Source: Acetobacter lovaniensis (lineage in GTDB: Bacteria; Pseudomonadota; Alphaproteobacteria; Acetobacterales; Acetobacteraceae). Taken from it: a DNA stretch of 64,000 bases. Where the stretch lies: assembly GCF_014207635.1 (NCBI RefSeq), contig NZ_JACHIE010000001.1, forward strand, positions 310,001-374,000. Direction: 5' to 3'. The notes below the pieces were generated by a model, which saw only the letters and a list, made by a program, of their open reading frames with translations, did not search any database and was not told where the DNA came from. The first letter of the stretch is position 1, and each line of letters opens with the position of its first letter. The translations under genes were made by a program, and so were the position numbers. Below, in pieces: positions 54,422 to 63,887 of this stretch.

Positions 54422-57400
54422 ACCCATCTGCCATTTTCATCCGCAGGCCCGTTGCAACCACGCTGCTGATGCTGGCCATTTTTATGGCCGGGTTGCTGGG
54501 CTACCATTTTCTGCCCATTTCCGCGCTGCCACAGGTTGATTACCCCACCATAACGGTGGAAACCTTCTACCCCGGTGCGGGGCCGGATGTTATGGCCACC
54601 TCGGTCACTGCGCCGCTGGAAACGCAGCTTGGCCAGATGCCCGGTCTGGACCAGATGACATCGCGCTCATCGGGTGGGGCGTCGGTCATTACCCTGCGCT
54701 TTGACCTGTCCATGTCCATGGATGTGGCGGAGCAGGAGGTGCAGGCGGCCATCAATCAGGCCAACTCCCTGCTGCCAACCGACCTGCCAGCCCCCCCGGT
54801 TTACGCCAAGGTCAACCCGGCAGACACCCCTGTGCTGACACTGGGCATTACCTCGGCCACCATTCCGCTCCCCGAGGTGGAAGATTACGTGGATACCCGT
54901 CTGGCGCAAAAAATCAGCCAGATTTCGGGGGTGGGGCTGGTCACGCTTTCAGGCGGGAACCGCAAGGCCTATCGTGTGCGGGTCAATGTGCCCAAGCTGA
55001 CCTCCTACGGCATTGATCTGGACACACTGCGTACCACCATTGGCAATGTGAACGTCAACTCCCCCACGGGTACGTTTGATGGGGCACAACGCTCGGCCAC
55101 ATTGCGGGTGGACGGGCAGATTACCAGCCCGGAAATGCTGCTCAATCAGGTCATTGCCTACCAGAGCAGCGGGCCGGTCCGCATCCGCGACGTGGCCACG
55201 GTTGTGATCGGGCCGGAAAATACACAGCTTGCCGCGTGGTCCAACCAGACCCCGGCCCTGATCATGAACGTGCAGCGCCAGCCGGGTGCCAACGTGATTG
55301 CCGTGGTGGACAACGTCAAGGCCACCCTGCCCACCCTGCGCCAGACCCTGCCACCGGGGATTGATATTATCCCCCTGACAGACCGCACCACCACCATCCG
55401 CTCCTCCGTAGCCGATGTGCAGTTCGAGCTGTTTCTCGCACTTGTGCTGGTTGTGGCGGTTATTTTTGTCTTTTTGCGCAATGTTCCCGCCACCATTATT
55501 CCCAGCCTGTCCGTGCCGCTTTCCATTATCGGCACGCTGGCCATTATGTACCTGCTCGACTTCTCGCTCGATAACCTCTCGCTCATGGCTCTGACCATCG
55601 CCACCGGCTTTGTGGTGGATGATGCCATTGTGATGATCGAGAACATCTCGCGTTATGTGGAAGCGGGCGAGGACCGCATGAGCGCCTCGCTCAAGGGTGC
55701 GGGGGAAATTGGCTTTACCATTATCTCGCTGACCATATCGCTCATTGCCGTGCTTATTCCGCTGCTGTTCATGAGCGATGTGGTGGGCCGCCTGTTCCAC
55801 GAATTCGCCCTTACGCTGGCCACGACCATCATTCTGTCCGCCGTGGTGTCGCTCACACTTGTTCCCATGATGTGCGCCCGTATTCTTTCCGAGCGCCCGC
55901 ATGACGCAGGCACGGCTGCCACCCCGTTCCTGCGCTGGTCCGCACGGATGGAAGTGGCAACCGAGCGCCTGATTGCCGCCTATGACCGTATGCTTGATGT
56001 GGTGCTGGAATGGCGCAAGCTCACACTGGGCGTGGCCGTGGGGACACTGGTGCTGACCGGCCTGCTGGGCTGGTACATTCCCAAGGGGTTTTTCCCTGTG
56101 CAGGACACGGGGGTTATTCAGGGCATTTCCGTTGCGGCGCAGTCCATCTCGTTCGAGAACATGAAGGTGCATCAGCAGGAACTGGCCAGAGTGATCCTGA
56201 AGGACCCGGATGTGGCCTCCCTCTCCTCCTTTGTGGGGGTGGACGGGCAGAATGCGACGCTTAACCAGGGCCGCTTCCTGATCAACCTGAAAGAGCATGA
56301 CAGCCGCTCCTCCTCCGCCACCGAAATTGCAGCACGGCTGGAGCAGGAAACAGCGCAGGTTGCGGGGATAAAGCTCTACCTCCAGCCCGTGCAGGACCTC
56401 TCGCTCGATACAACCGTATCGGCAACACAATACCAGTTCTTGCTTGAAAACCCCGATTACGATGCCTTTAAAACATGGGTGCCCAAGCTGATCGAACGGT
56501 TGCGGCAGGAACCCTCTCTTGCGGATGTCACCTCCGACCTGCAGGCCGAAGGGCTGGTCGCACGCGTAACACTCGACCGCCCCACAGGTGCGCGTTACTC
56601 GATTACCCCCCAGACCGTGGATAACGTGCTGTATGACAGCTTTGGCCAGCGCCAGATTTCCACCATCTATACACAATCCAACCAGTACCGCGTTATTCTG
56701 GAAGCCGAACCGCGCTTTCAGAAAGAAATGTCCTCGCTCAACCAGCTTTACCTGCCCGGCATCAGCGGTAATACGGGAGAGAGCACATCCGGTCCCACGC
56801 GCTCGCCTACCTCCGGGCTGGTGCCCCTGCCAGCGGTGACAAAAGTCACGCAGGAAACAGCCCCCCTGCTGCTAACCCATTTCGGGCAGTTCCCGGCTAC
56901 GACCATCTCCTTCAATCTCGCGCCCGGCTATGCGCTGGGGGATGCCACAGCCGCTATCCGCCGGGTGGAGGCGGACATCCACCTCCCCGCTGCCTTCCAG
57001 ACCTCTTTTCAGGGAACAGCAGCAGCGTTTGAAGGCTCGCTCAGCAACGAACTGTTTCTGGTCGCCGCCGCCATTATTGCCGTCTATATCGTGCTGGGCA
57101 TTCTGTACGAGAGCTTTATCCACCCTGTCACCATTCTCTCCACACTCCCCTCGGCCGCTATTGGCGCGTTGCTGACGCTGATTGTTGCGGGGGTTAACCT
57201 CGACATCATGGGTATCATCGGCATTGTACTGCTGATTGGTATTGTGAAGAAAAACGCCATCATGATGATCGACTTCGCACTGGAAGCGGAACGTGAACAG
57301 GGAATGGACAGCCTGCGCTCCATTCGCACGGCGGCAACGCTGCGTTTTCGCCCCATTCTCATGACCACACTGGCCGCCATGCTGGGGGCCGTACCCATGG

Positions 57401-57597
57401 TGCTTTCGCACGGAACGGGGTCCGAACTGCGTTATCCGCTGGGGCTGACCATTATTGGCGGGCTTGCCCTCTCCCAGTTGCTGACCCTGTTCACCACTCC
57501 GGTCATCTACCTTACGCTGGACACATGGGCACATAAATGGCGCGGACTGCGCCCCACACACCCCGTATCCCCCCCTGACGGGCAACCGGTGTCGTGA
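54418..57597 (+). CDS. RND multidrug efflux permease, MdtB type
   Basis: A 1059-residue inner-membrane proton/drug antiporter with 12 helices and two large periplasmic loops. The helix 4 proton relay Asp-Asp is in GFVVDDAIVMIEN (about residue 401), and the helix 10 Lys in IGIVKKNAIMMIDFA (about 942). The start is GTG 54418 overlapping the adaptor stop, and the end overlaps the next RND gene, indicating a heteromeric MdtBC-type trimer. A Ser/Thr/Gly-rich insertion of about 20 residues interrupts the second periplasmic loop near residues 780-800. Confidence 0.94.
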   Translation: MNPSAIFIRRPVATTLLMLAIFMAGLLGYHFLPISALPQVDYPTITVETFYPGAGPDVMATSVTAPLETQLGQMPGLDQMTSRSSGGASVITLRFDLSMSMDVAEQEVQAAINQANSLLPTDLPAPPVYAKVNPADTPVLTLGITSATIPLPEVEDYVDTRLAQKISQISGVGLVTLSGGNRKAYRVRVNVPKLTSYGIDLDTLRTTIGNVNVNSPTGTFDGAQRSATLRVDGQITSPEMLLNQVIAYQSSGPVRIRDVATVVIGPENTQLAAWSNQTPALIMNVQRQPGANVIAVVDNVKATLPTLRQTLPPGIDIIPLTDRTTTIRSSVADVQFELFLALVLVVAVIFVFLRNVPATIIPSLSVPLSIIGTLAIMYLLDFSLDNLSLMALTIATGFVVDDAIVMIENISRYVEAGEDRMSASLKGAGEIGFTIISLTISLIAVLIPLLFMSDVVGRLFHEFALTLATTIILSAVVSLTLVPMMCARILSERPHDAGTAATPFLRWSARMEVATERLIAAYDRMLDVVLEWRKLTLGVAVGTLVLTGLLGWYIPKGFFPVQDTGVIQGISVAAQSISFENMKVHQQELARVILKDPDVASLSSFVGVDGQNATLNQGRFLINLKEHDSRSSSATEIAARLEQETAQVAGIKLYLQPVQDLSLDTTVSATQYQFLLENPDYDAFKTWVPKLIERLRQEPSLADVTSDLQAEGLVARVTLDRPTGARYSITPQTVDNVLYDSFGQRQISTIYTQSNQYRVILEAEPRFQKEMSSLNQLYLPGISGNTGESTSGPTRSPTSGLVPLPAVTKVTQETAPLLLTHFGQFPATTISFNLAPGYALGDATAAIRRVEADIHLPAAFQTSFQGTAAAFEGSLSNELFLVAAAIIAVYIVLGILYESFIHPVTILSTLPSAAIGALLTLIVAGVNLDIMGIIGIVLLIGIVKKNAIMMIDFALEAEREQGMDSLRSIRTAATLRFRPILMTTLAAMLGAVPMVLSHGTGSELRYPLGLTIIGGLALSQLLTLFTTPVIYLTLDTWAHKWRGLRPTHPVSPPDGQPVS

Positions 57598-60500
57598 ATA
57601 TCAGCCGGATTTTTATTGACCGGCCTGTCGCCACCATCCTGCTGAGCATAGCCCTGTTCCTTGGGGGGCTACTGGGGTATCGCGGCCTGCCTGTTGCCGA
57701 CCTGCCCAATGTGGATTTCCCGGTTATTCAGGTGCAGGCACGGCAGGCTGGCGGCTCCCCGGAGGAAATTGCCAGCGCTGTGGCCGCCCCCTTGGAGCGG
57801 CACCTTGGGCAGATTGCCGATGTTACGGAAATGACATCCCAATCCACCGAAGGCAGCACACGCATTACGCTCCAGTTCGCCCTCTCGCGCGATATTAACG
57901 GCGCCGCGCGGGATGTGGAGGCTGCCCTTCAGGCCGCTCATGCGGACATGCCCTCCACCCTGCGGCAGAACCCCAGCTACCGCAAGGCCAACCCCAACGG
58001 CGCACCAATCCTTATCCTCACCCTGACATCGGACACTCACACCCGCCCCCAGCTTTACGACTATGCAACCAACGTGCTGGTGCAGCACCTGTCCGCCATA
58101 CAGGGGGTGGGTCAGGTGGAAATCAGCGGGAGTGCGCTGCCTGCCATCCGGGCGGAAATAAACCCCATGCCCCTGTTCAAATACGGCATCGGGTTTGAGG
58201 ACGTGCGCGCAGCCCTTGCCTCCGCCAATGCCCATACCCCCAAAGGGATTATTGACCAGAACGGCGTCCGCTACACGCTGGACACGAATGATCAGGTCCG
58301 CACAGCGCAGGACTACCGTGACCTGATTATCGCATGGCGCAACAACCGCCCCGTACGACTGGCCGATGTGGCGCAGGTGCAGAACAGTGTGGAAGACCTG
58401 CGCAACGCCGGATACTATAACGGTCAGGCGTCGGTTATTGCGGTGGTGTTCCCCCAGGCCGGGGCCAATGTGATTCACACCGTGGACCAGATCAATGCGG
58501 AAATGCCCCTGCTTAAATCCGCCCTGCCCGGTGGCGTGGCCCTGCATGTGGGGCTTGACCGCTCACTGACCATTCGCGCAGCACTGGTGGATACGCAGTT
58601 GACCCTGCTGATCTCGGTCATACTTGTGGTGCTGGTGGTGCTGCTCTTCCTGCACTCGCTCCGCATGACGCTTATTCCCGCCGTGGTTGTACCCACCTCC
58701 ATCGTGGCGACCTTTGGCGTTATGCGCCTGCTTGGTTTTTCACTCGATAACATGTCACTCATGGCGCTTACGGTTTCCACCGGCTTTGTGGTGGATGACG
58801 CCATTGTGGTGATGGAAAACATAGCCCGCTACATAGAGCAGGGCCTCCCCCCGCGGGATGCCGCCATAAAAGGCAGTGCGGAAGTGGCCTTTACGGTTAT
58901 TTCCATCTCCATTTCCCTGATTGCCGTCTTTTTGCCCATTCTGCTCATGGGGGGGCTGGCGGGCCGCCTGTTCCATGAGTTCGCCATGACCGTTTCCATC
59001 ACCATCCTGATCTCGATGGTGCTGTCCCTGACCCTGACCCCCATGATGGCGGCTTACCTGCTGGTACCCCATACGGCAGGCGCGGCCCCTGCGGGCTCTG
59101 GCAGCCTGATGCGCCACGCCATTGCCGCCATGAGCGTGTTTTTGGACCGAATGCAGGCGGGCTATACCCGCTCGCTCGACTTTGCCCTGCGCTACCACAA
59201 GACCGTCCTGCTCAGCCTGCCCTTTACACTGCTCCTTACGGCAGCCCTGTTCATGTTGATGCCCAAAGGGTTTTTCCCGGTGGAAGATACGGGCATGCTC
59301 ATGGGGCGCCTGCAGGGGGACCAGTCGATCTCCTTCGGAGCGTTGGCCAAAAAGCTGACCGAAGTGCAGAAAGTGCTTATGCAAGACCGGGATGTGGAAA
59401 GCGTGTCCTCCTTTATCGGCGGTCGTGGCTCATCGAACGAGGCTGGAGTATTTTTGCAGCTCAAGGACAAGGCCGCACGGAACGACACCCCGACTGACCT
59501 GATCGCCCGTGTTAACCGCAAATTGCGCAATCTGGTCGGGGCCAGTTTTTATCTGATGCAGCCCGGCGCCATCCGCTCTGGCGCGCGGCAGAGCAATGCG
59601 GCGTACCAATATACGCTGGAGGGTGAAAACTCATCCGATCTCTACACATGGACCGCCCGCCTGCTGGCGGAACTGCGCCGACACCCGGAACTGACAACCC
59701 TTTCCTCCGACGTGCAACTGGGGGGCTCGGCCATCAGCACCCAGATCGACCGGGATACATCCGCCCGTGTCAACATTACCCCCCAGCTCCTGTCCAACAC
59801 ACTGTACGATGCGTTTGGCCAGCGCGCGGCCTCGGTCATCTATAACAGGCTCAACCAGTACCGCGTGATCATGGAGGCCGACCCTCAAAGCTGGTCCAAT
59901 CCGCAAAGCCTGATGCAGGTCTGGGTAAGTGTTGCCGGGGGTTCGGCCGGAGGGGGAACGCGCTCCAACACCGTTCGGGTGCGCAATGCCACCAGCACTG
60001 GCACGACCAGCACACGGAGCAGCCAGAGTTCGCTGTCCTTTAAAAACCAGATCGCCAATGCGCTGGCGGGGGGGGCTGGCGCGTCCAATGGTTCAGCAGT
60101 CAGCACCGCCTCCGAGGCCATGGTGCCGCTCACGCTGGTGACCCGTCTGGTGCCCAGCCGTACCCCGCTTTCGGTCAGTCATCAGGGGCTGGCGGTTGCG
60201 GCTACGCTCTCGTTCAATCTGGCCAAGGGGGTTTCTCTGGGCACGGCCACGCAGATCATCAACACCGCACAGGTTGCGCTGCACATGCCCAACACCATCC
60301 ATGGCAGTTTTGCCGGTAATGCCGCGCAGTTCCAGAAAGCGGTCAGCGACGAACCCCTGCTTATTCTGGCAGCCCTTGTGGCCGTCTATATTACACTGGG
60401 CATTCTGTACGAAAGCTACGTACACCCGCTGACCATTCTCTCCACCCTGCCCTCTGCTGGTGTGGGGGCCCTGCTGGCCCTGCAACTGGCTGGAGAAGAG

Positions 60501-60896
60501 TTCTCGCTCATTGCCATGATCGGAGTGATCCTGCTGATTGGCATTGTGAAAAAAAATGCCATCATGCTGGTGGATTTTGCCATTATGGCCGAACGCGAAC
60601 AGGGTATGTCCGCCCATGACGCCATACGCACCGCCTGCCTGCTCCGCTTCCGCCCGATCATGATGACATCGGTCGCAGCCGCCCTTGGGGCTGCCCCGCT
60701 TATGGTCGCCAACGGATACGGGGCCGAACTGCGGCATCCGCTGGGCATAGCCATTGTTGGCGGGCTGATCGTAAGTCAGGCGCTTACCCTTTATACCACG
60801 CCGGTTGTCTATCTGATGTTCGATGCCTGGCAGGCCCGTGCCGGGTCCTTTATCCACGCGCTATCGTTTTCCCGCAGTTTCAGGCAGGACCGCTGA
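57594..60896 (+). CDS. RND multidrug efflux permease, MdtC type, with long Ser/Thr/Gly insertion
   Basis: An 1100-residue partner of the preceding permease. The proton relay residues are kept (GFVVDDAIVVMEN near 400; IGIVKKNAIMLVDFA near 985). A low-complexity Gly/Ser/Thr/Asn insertion of about 60 residues (roughly 780-838, DNA 59930-60110, including SAGGGTRSN and NATSTGTTSTRSSQSS) lies in the second periplasmic loop. E. coli MdtC has no such stretch, and it explains the extra length. The start is GTG 57594 overlapping the mdtB-type stop; the outer-membrane factor begins one base after its stop. The substrate range cannot be read from sequence. Confidence 0.93.
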   Translation: MNISRIFIDRPVATILLSIALFLGGLLGYRGLPVADLPNVDFPVIQVQARQAGGSPEEIASAVAAPLERHLGQIADVTEMTSQSTEGSTRITLQFALSRDINGAARDVEAALQAAHADMPSTLRQNPSYRKANPNGAPILILTLTSDTHTRPQLYDYATNVLVQHLSAIQGVGQVEISGSALPAIRAEINPMPLFKYGIGFEDVRAALASANAHTPKGIIDQNGVRYTLDTNDQVRTAQDYRDLIIAWRNNRPVRLADVAQVQNSVEDLRNAGYYNGQASVIAVVFPQAGANVIHTVDQINAEMPLLKSALPGGVALHVGLDRSLTIRAALVDTQLTLLISVILVVLVVLLFLHSLRMTLIPAVVVPTSIVATFGVMRLLGFSLDNMSLMALTVSTGFVVDDAIVVMENIARYIEQGLPPRDAAIKGSAEVAFTVISISISLIAVFLPILLMGGLAGRLFHEFAMTVSITILISMVLSLTLTPMMAAYLLVPHTAGAAPAGSGSLMRHAIAAMSVFLDRMQAGYTRSLDFALRYHKTVLLSLPFTLLLTAALFMLMPKGFFPVEDTGMLMGRLQGDQSISFGALAKKLTEVQKVLMQDRDVESVSSFIGGRGSSNEAGVFLQLKDKAARNDTPTDLIARVNRKLRNLVGASFYLMQPGAIRSGARQSNAAYQYTLEGENSSDLYTWTARLLAELRRHPELTTLSSDVQLGGSAISTQIDRDTSARVNITPQLLSNTLYDAFGQRAASVIYNRLNQYRVIMEADPQSWSNPQSLMQVWVSVAGGSAGGGTRSNTVRVRNATSTGTTSTRSSQSSLSFKNQIANALAGGAGASNGSAVSTASEAMVPLTLVTRLVPSRTPLSVSHQGLAVAATLSFNLAKGVSLGTATQIINTAQVALHMPNTIHGSFAGNAAQFQKAVSDEPLLILAALVAVYITLGILYESYVHPLTILSTLPSAGVGALLALQLAGEEFSLIAMIGVILLIGIVKKNAIMLVDFAIMAEREQGMSAHDAIRTACLLRFRPIMMTSVAAALGAAPLMVANGYGAELRHPLGIAIVGGLIVSQALTLYTTPVVYLMFDAWQARAGSFIHALSFSRSFRQDR

Positions 60897-62450
60897 ATGC
60901 CTTTTTATCGTCCCACCCTTTCCCTTCGCCTGTCCCTGCTGCTGGCACCTGCCCTTCTGGCCGGGTGCATGGTCGGGCCGGATTACAAACGGCCCACGCC
61001 CATTATCTCGCCCACCTTCAAGGAACTGCGTCCGGCACCGGGCTGGCAGTACGCCGCTCCGCAACTGGCCAGCCTGCCCAAAGGCTCATGGTGGACAATC
61101 TATAACGACCCGCAGTTGAATGCCCTTGAAGCACAGGTGGACATCAACAACCAGAATATCATTCAGTACGAAGCCCGCTACCGTAACGCACGCGCCACCA
61201 TTAACTCCATCCGGGCTCAGCTTTACCCAACGCTCAATGGGGCGATCTCTTTCAACCGGCAGAGTTCGGGCCGTGGGTCACGCTCGAGCGGCACCATTAT
61301 CAATTATGGTTCCGATGGTAGCCGCAATACGACTTCCGCCCCTTCCAACTCGACCGAAAACACCTATGCCATGGGGCCAAGCGTTTCGTGGGATCTGGAT
61401 TTATGGGGCAAGATCCGGCGGCAGATTCAGGCTCAGGTCACAGAGGCACAGGCCACAGCCGCAGACCTCGCCAATGCGCGCCTGTCTTATCAGGCGCAAT
61501 TGGCCACGGCTTATTTCAACTTGCGGTATCAGGACAGCCTGTACGACCTGCTGACCAAAAACGTGGCGTTTTATGAACGCTCGTACCAGATCACCAAAAA
61601 CCAGTATGATGCAGGCACGGCAGACCCAACCACCCTGCTTCAGGCCAAAACACAGCTGGAACAGACCCGCGCTCAGGCCACGGCAACCGGCATAGCCCGC
61701 GCGCAGTATGAGCACGCCATTGCTGTTCTTATGGGTAAAGCCCCTGCGGACCTTTCCATCCCCCATGGGGCATTGCCACGCGCTATCCCGGCTATTCCGG
61801 TCATGGTTCCGGCCAGTCTGCTCCAGCGCCGCCCCGACATTGCCGCTGCCGAACGCCGGATGGAGGAATACAACGCCCAGATCGGCGCGGCCATGGCGGC
61901 GTTCTACCCCGATGTCAAACTCACGGCGACATACTCCTATAGCGGGGACCCGGTTGGTTCTCTTGTGCAGGTTGCAAACCGTATCTGGACCCTTGGTGCC
62001 TCGGCTACGGAAACACTGTTTGCCGGGGGCGCAAGAACTGCCGCCGTCCATGAGGCCGACAGCAATTACAATGCCTACGTGGCCACCTACCGGCAAACCG
62101 TGCTGACAGCCCTGCAGGGGGTGGAAGACCAGCTTTCCAACCTGCGTATTCTGGCAGATCAGGCGGAGCAGCAGCATGTTGCGCTGGATGCCGCCAACAG
62201 GGCGGTTACGATCGCATTCAACCAGTATATGGCTGGCACCCAGATTTATACGACCGTGATTACCGCCGAGGTTACGGCCCTGTCCAACGCACAGACCGCG
62301 CTACAAATCCAGCAAAGCCGCATTCTGGATTCTGTCAGTCTGGTGGAGGCTCTTGGCGGGGGATGGAATGCCTCCGAGCTTCCCAGCAAAAGCTCCATGC
62401 AGACAGACAACCCGCTCCTGCCCTCCTTTATTCAGAAAGACAAAAACTAG
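60897..62450 (+). CDS. Outer-membrane efflux lipoprotein (NodT/OprM family)
   Basis: A 517-residue TolC-type channel. The signal peptide ends in a lipobox, LLAGC (Cys24), followed by MVGPDYKRP, the standard NodT/OprM start. Two OEP repeats follow (about 90-290 and 300-490), including WDLDLWGKIRRQ, LLQRRPDIAAAERRM and AFYPDVKL. A Ser/Gly/Thr-rich insert near 120-150 lies in the outer part of the first repeat. It is adjacent to the RND genes and closed by the terminator at 62468-62503, completing the tripartite pump. Confidence 0.93.
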   Translation: MPFYRPTLSLRLSLLLAPALLAGCMVGPDYKRPTPIISPTFKELRPAPGWQYAAPQLASLPKGSWWTIYNDPQLNALEAQVDINNQNIIQYEARYRNARATINSIRAQLYPTLNGAISFNRQSSGRGSRSSGTIINYGSDGSRNTTSAPSNSTENTYAMGPSVSWDLDLWGKIRRQIQAQVTEAQATAADLANARLSYQAQLATAYFNLRYQDSLYDLLTKNVAFYERSYQITKNQYDAGTADPTTLLQAKTQLEQTRAQATATGIARAQYEHAIAVLMGKAPADLSIPHGALPRAIPAIPVMVPASLLQRRPDIAAAERRMEEYNAQIGAAMAAFYPDVKLTATYSYSGDPVGSLVQVANRIWTLGASATETLFAGGARTAAVHEADSNYNAYVATYRQTVLTALQGVEDQLSNLRILADQAEQQHVALDAANRAVTIAFNQYMAGTQIYTTVITAEVTALSNAQTALQIQQSRILDSVSLVEALGGGWNASELPSKSSMQTDNPLLPSFIQKDKN

Positions 62451-62467
62451 GCGGCCCACCGCCCAAC

Positions 62468-62503
62468 AAAAAACCTCCGGAGCGCTGCCCCGGAGGTTTT
62501 TTT
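62468..62503 (+). terminator. Terminator of the mdtABC-oprM-like operon
   Basis: AAAAAACCTCCGG (62468-62480), a nine-base loop and CCGGAGGTTTTTTT (62490-62503). It has T-runs on both strands, so it may also serve the minus-strand genes ending at 62532. Confidence 0.93.
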
Positions 62504-62531
62504 ATACCGTTTGCGAAGTGGTCAGGCTCCG

Positions 62532-62708
62532 TTACTTCATGACCGCACGGCCAGCCAGCAGGGCCACAACCAGAAAAACAACAAACAGCATGATGGCGAT
62601 AAAGAACAGGATTTTAGCCATACCAGCCGAGGCAGAGGCAATTCCGCCAAAACCAAACAGCCCTGCAACAAGTGACACAACCAGAAAAAACAGTGCCAGT
62701 TTCAGCAT
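62532..62708 (-). CDS. DUF1328 family small membrane protein
   Basis: A 58-residue, almost entirely hydrophobic protein with two membrane helices (about 3-25 and 33-54). The motif [20 protein letters not shown] between and into the second helix is the DUF1328/YtjA pattern. It ends in GRAVMK. ATG 62708 has AGGGAG eight bases upstream. It is small enough to be missed by gene finders. DUF1328 proteins are often stress- or stationary-phase-associated; the function is not known. It sits beside a second small anchored stress-type protein. Confidence 0.85.
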   Translation of the reverse strand: MLKLALFFLVVSLVAGLFGFGGIASASAGMAKILFFIAIMLFVVFLVVALLAGRAVMK

Positions 62709-62761
62709 AACGCACTCCCTTGCATTTCAATCCTGACCTGAGCCGGAACGCCCTTACCAAC

Positions 62762-62995
62762 TTATTTTCTGCGCCGCAGAAAAATCCCAATCATCAGACC
62801 GACAACACCTGCCGCAGCAACGGTCAGTAATGGCTGGTCAATAACAACATCCCGCAGCGCTTCTACTGCGGTGCTGCGCTTACCCGGATTAAGGGCGTCG
62901 TAACTGGAAACCTTGCCAAAAAAACCATCGGCACCGTCCTGAAGATTGCCAATACCATCCTCAAGACCAAAATCTGCCTTGCTCTCATCACTCAT
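62762..62995 (-). CDS. YqjD/DUF883-like small membrane-anchored protein
   Basis: A 77-residue protein. The acidic N-terminus (MSDESKADFGLEDG) is followed by a short helical region and a C-terminal anchor (DQPLLTVAAAGVVGLMIGIFLRRRK), with the basic tail typical of YqjD/ElaB proteins. It shares the anchor design with the CsbD-like protein at 51222. GGAGG lies about ten bases before ATG 62995. It is upstream of the DUF1328 gene on the same strand, 53 bases apart. Confidence 0.75.
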   Translation of the reverse strand: MSDESKADFGLEDGIGNLQDGADGFFGKVSSYDALNPGKRSTAVEALRDVVIDQPLLTVAAAGVVGLMIGIFLRRRK

Positions 62996-63021
62996 AAGAG
63001 GATGTCCTCCATACTGGATTA

Positions 63022-63045
63022 AGGGGTAACGCGCCTTGCACCCCT
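63022..63045. other. Inverted repeat in the leader of the YqjD-like gene
   Basis: AGGGGT (63022-63027) and ACCCCT (63040-63045) around a 12-base spacer, 27-50 bases before the start. Candidate leader hairpin or operator; weak evidence. Confidence 0.3.
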
Positions 63046-63080
63046 AAAGATGCCTATGTGAACGATTTTCTTGCTCAAGA

Positions 63081-63887
63081 CTAGATTTCAGCCGAGCGCC
63101 AGTAGGCTTCCCCACCCGGATCAGGCTCGCCTGCAATCATGGCGCGCAGGCGCGCGGCATAAGTCCTGAAAGCAGGGGTATCGGGGTTGCGGTGCGGCAT
63201 ATCCAGCACGATTTCGCCCGTAATCCCCGCAGGGGGGCCACCGGCCAGCACCACAACACGTGTGGCAAGGCGAAGAGCCTCTTCAATATCATGCGTCACA
63301 AACAGCACTGTTTTGTGTGTCTGCTGCCATATCCGCTGCAACTCTTCCTGCAGGCTGGTGCGGGTAATGGGATCCAGCGCCCCAAACGGCTCATCCATCA
63401 GCAACAGGTCAGGGTCCACGGTCAGGGCGCGGGCAACCCCCACACGCTGCCGCTGCCCACCAGACAGACGGCGTGGGAGCCGGTCCTGCGCATCTTCCAG
63501 CCCGACCAGACGCAGGGCCTCCTGCGCACGGGTTATTTTTTCGCTCTTGCTCAGGTGCAGGCCTTCCAGCCCGAACATGACATTCCGCAACACCGAGCGC
63601 CACGGCAGAAGCCGCGCATCCTGAAACACCATGGCCCGGCTCCGCCGCGTGGTCTGTGCCCCCGCATCTGCTGCACAGGCAGAGCCGCCTGTCTGCCCTT
63701 CCGTTGGGTGCATAAGCCCCATCAGAACCCTGAGCAGCGTGGATTTACCCACACCAGACGGGCCCAGAAGAGCAACAAACTCCCCACGCTCCAATGTCAG
63801 GCTGACATGCCGCAGCACAAAATGGGCGCCACCATCGTGAGAGAGGCCAACATCCTGCAAGGAGGCAACCATATCCGCCCTGCTCAT
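63081..63887 (-). CDS. ABC importer ATPase of the nitrate/sulfonate/taurine type
   Basis: A 268-residue ATPase. Walker A is GPSGVGKST (about residues 41-49), the Q-loop is VFQDARLLPWRSV, the signature LSGGQRQRVGVARAL, Walker B LLLMDEPFGALDP, and the H-loop VTHDIEEAL. The PWRSV and EPFGALD wording places it with SsuB/TauB/NrtD-like ATPases. A Cys/Ala-rich insert (GSACAADAGAQ) sits between the Walker A and the Q-loop. ATG 63887 overlaps the permease stop (ATGA) and has AGGTGG upstream; an ATG at 63908 is less likely. The substrate cannot be assigned without the binding protein, which lies outside the window. Confidence 0.9.
   Translation of the reverse strand: MSRADMVASLQDVGLSHDGGAHFVLRHVSLTLERGEFVALLGPSGVGKSTLLRVLMGLMHPTEGQTGGSACAADAGAQTTRRSRAMVFQDARLLPWRSVLRNVMFGLEGLHLSKSEKITRAQEALRLVGLEDAQDRLPRRLSGGQRQRVGVARALTVDPDLLLMDEPFGALDPITRTSLQEELQRIWQQTHKTVLFVTHDIEEALRLATRVVVLAGGPPAGITGEIVLDMPHRNPDTPAFRTYAARLRAMIAGEPDPGGEAYWRSAEI

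Noticed and set aside
54949..56676. 575-codon frame antisense to the mdtB-type gene
   Set aside because: It is His/Gly/Asn-rich with no family match, and the RND gene is certain.
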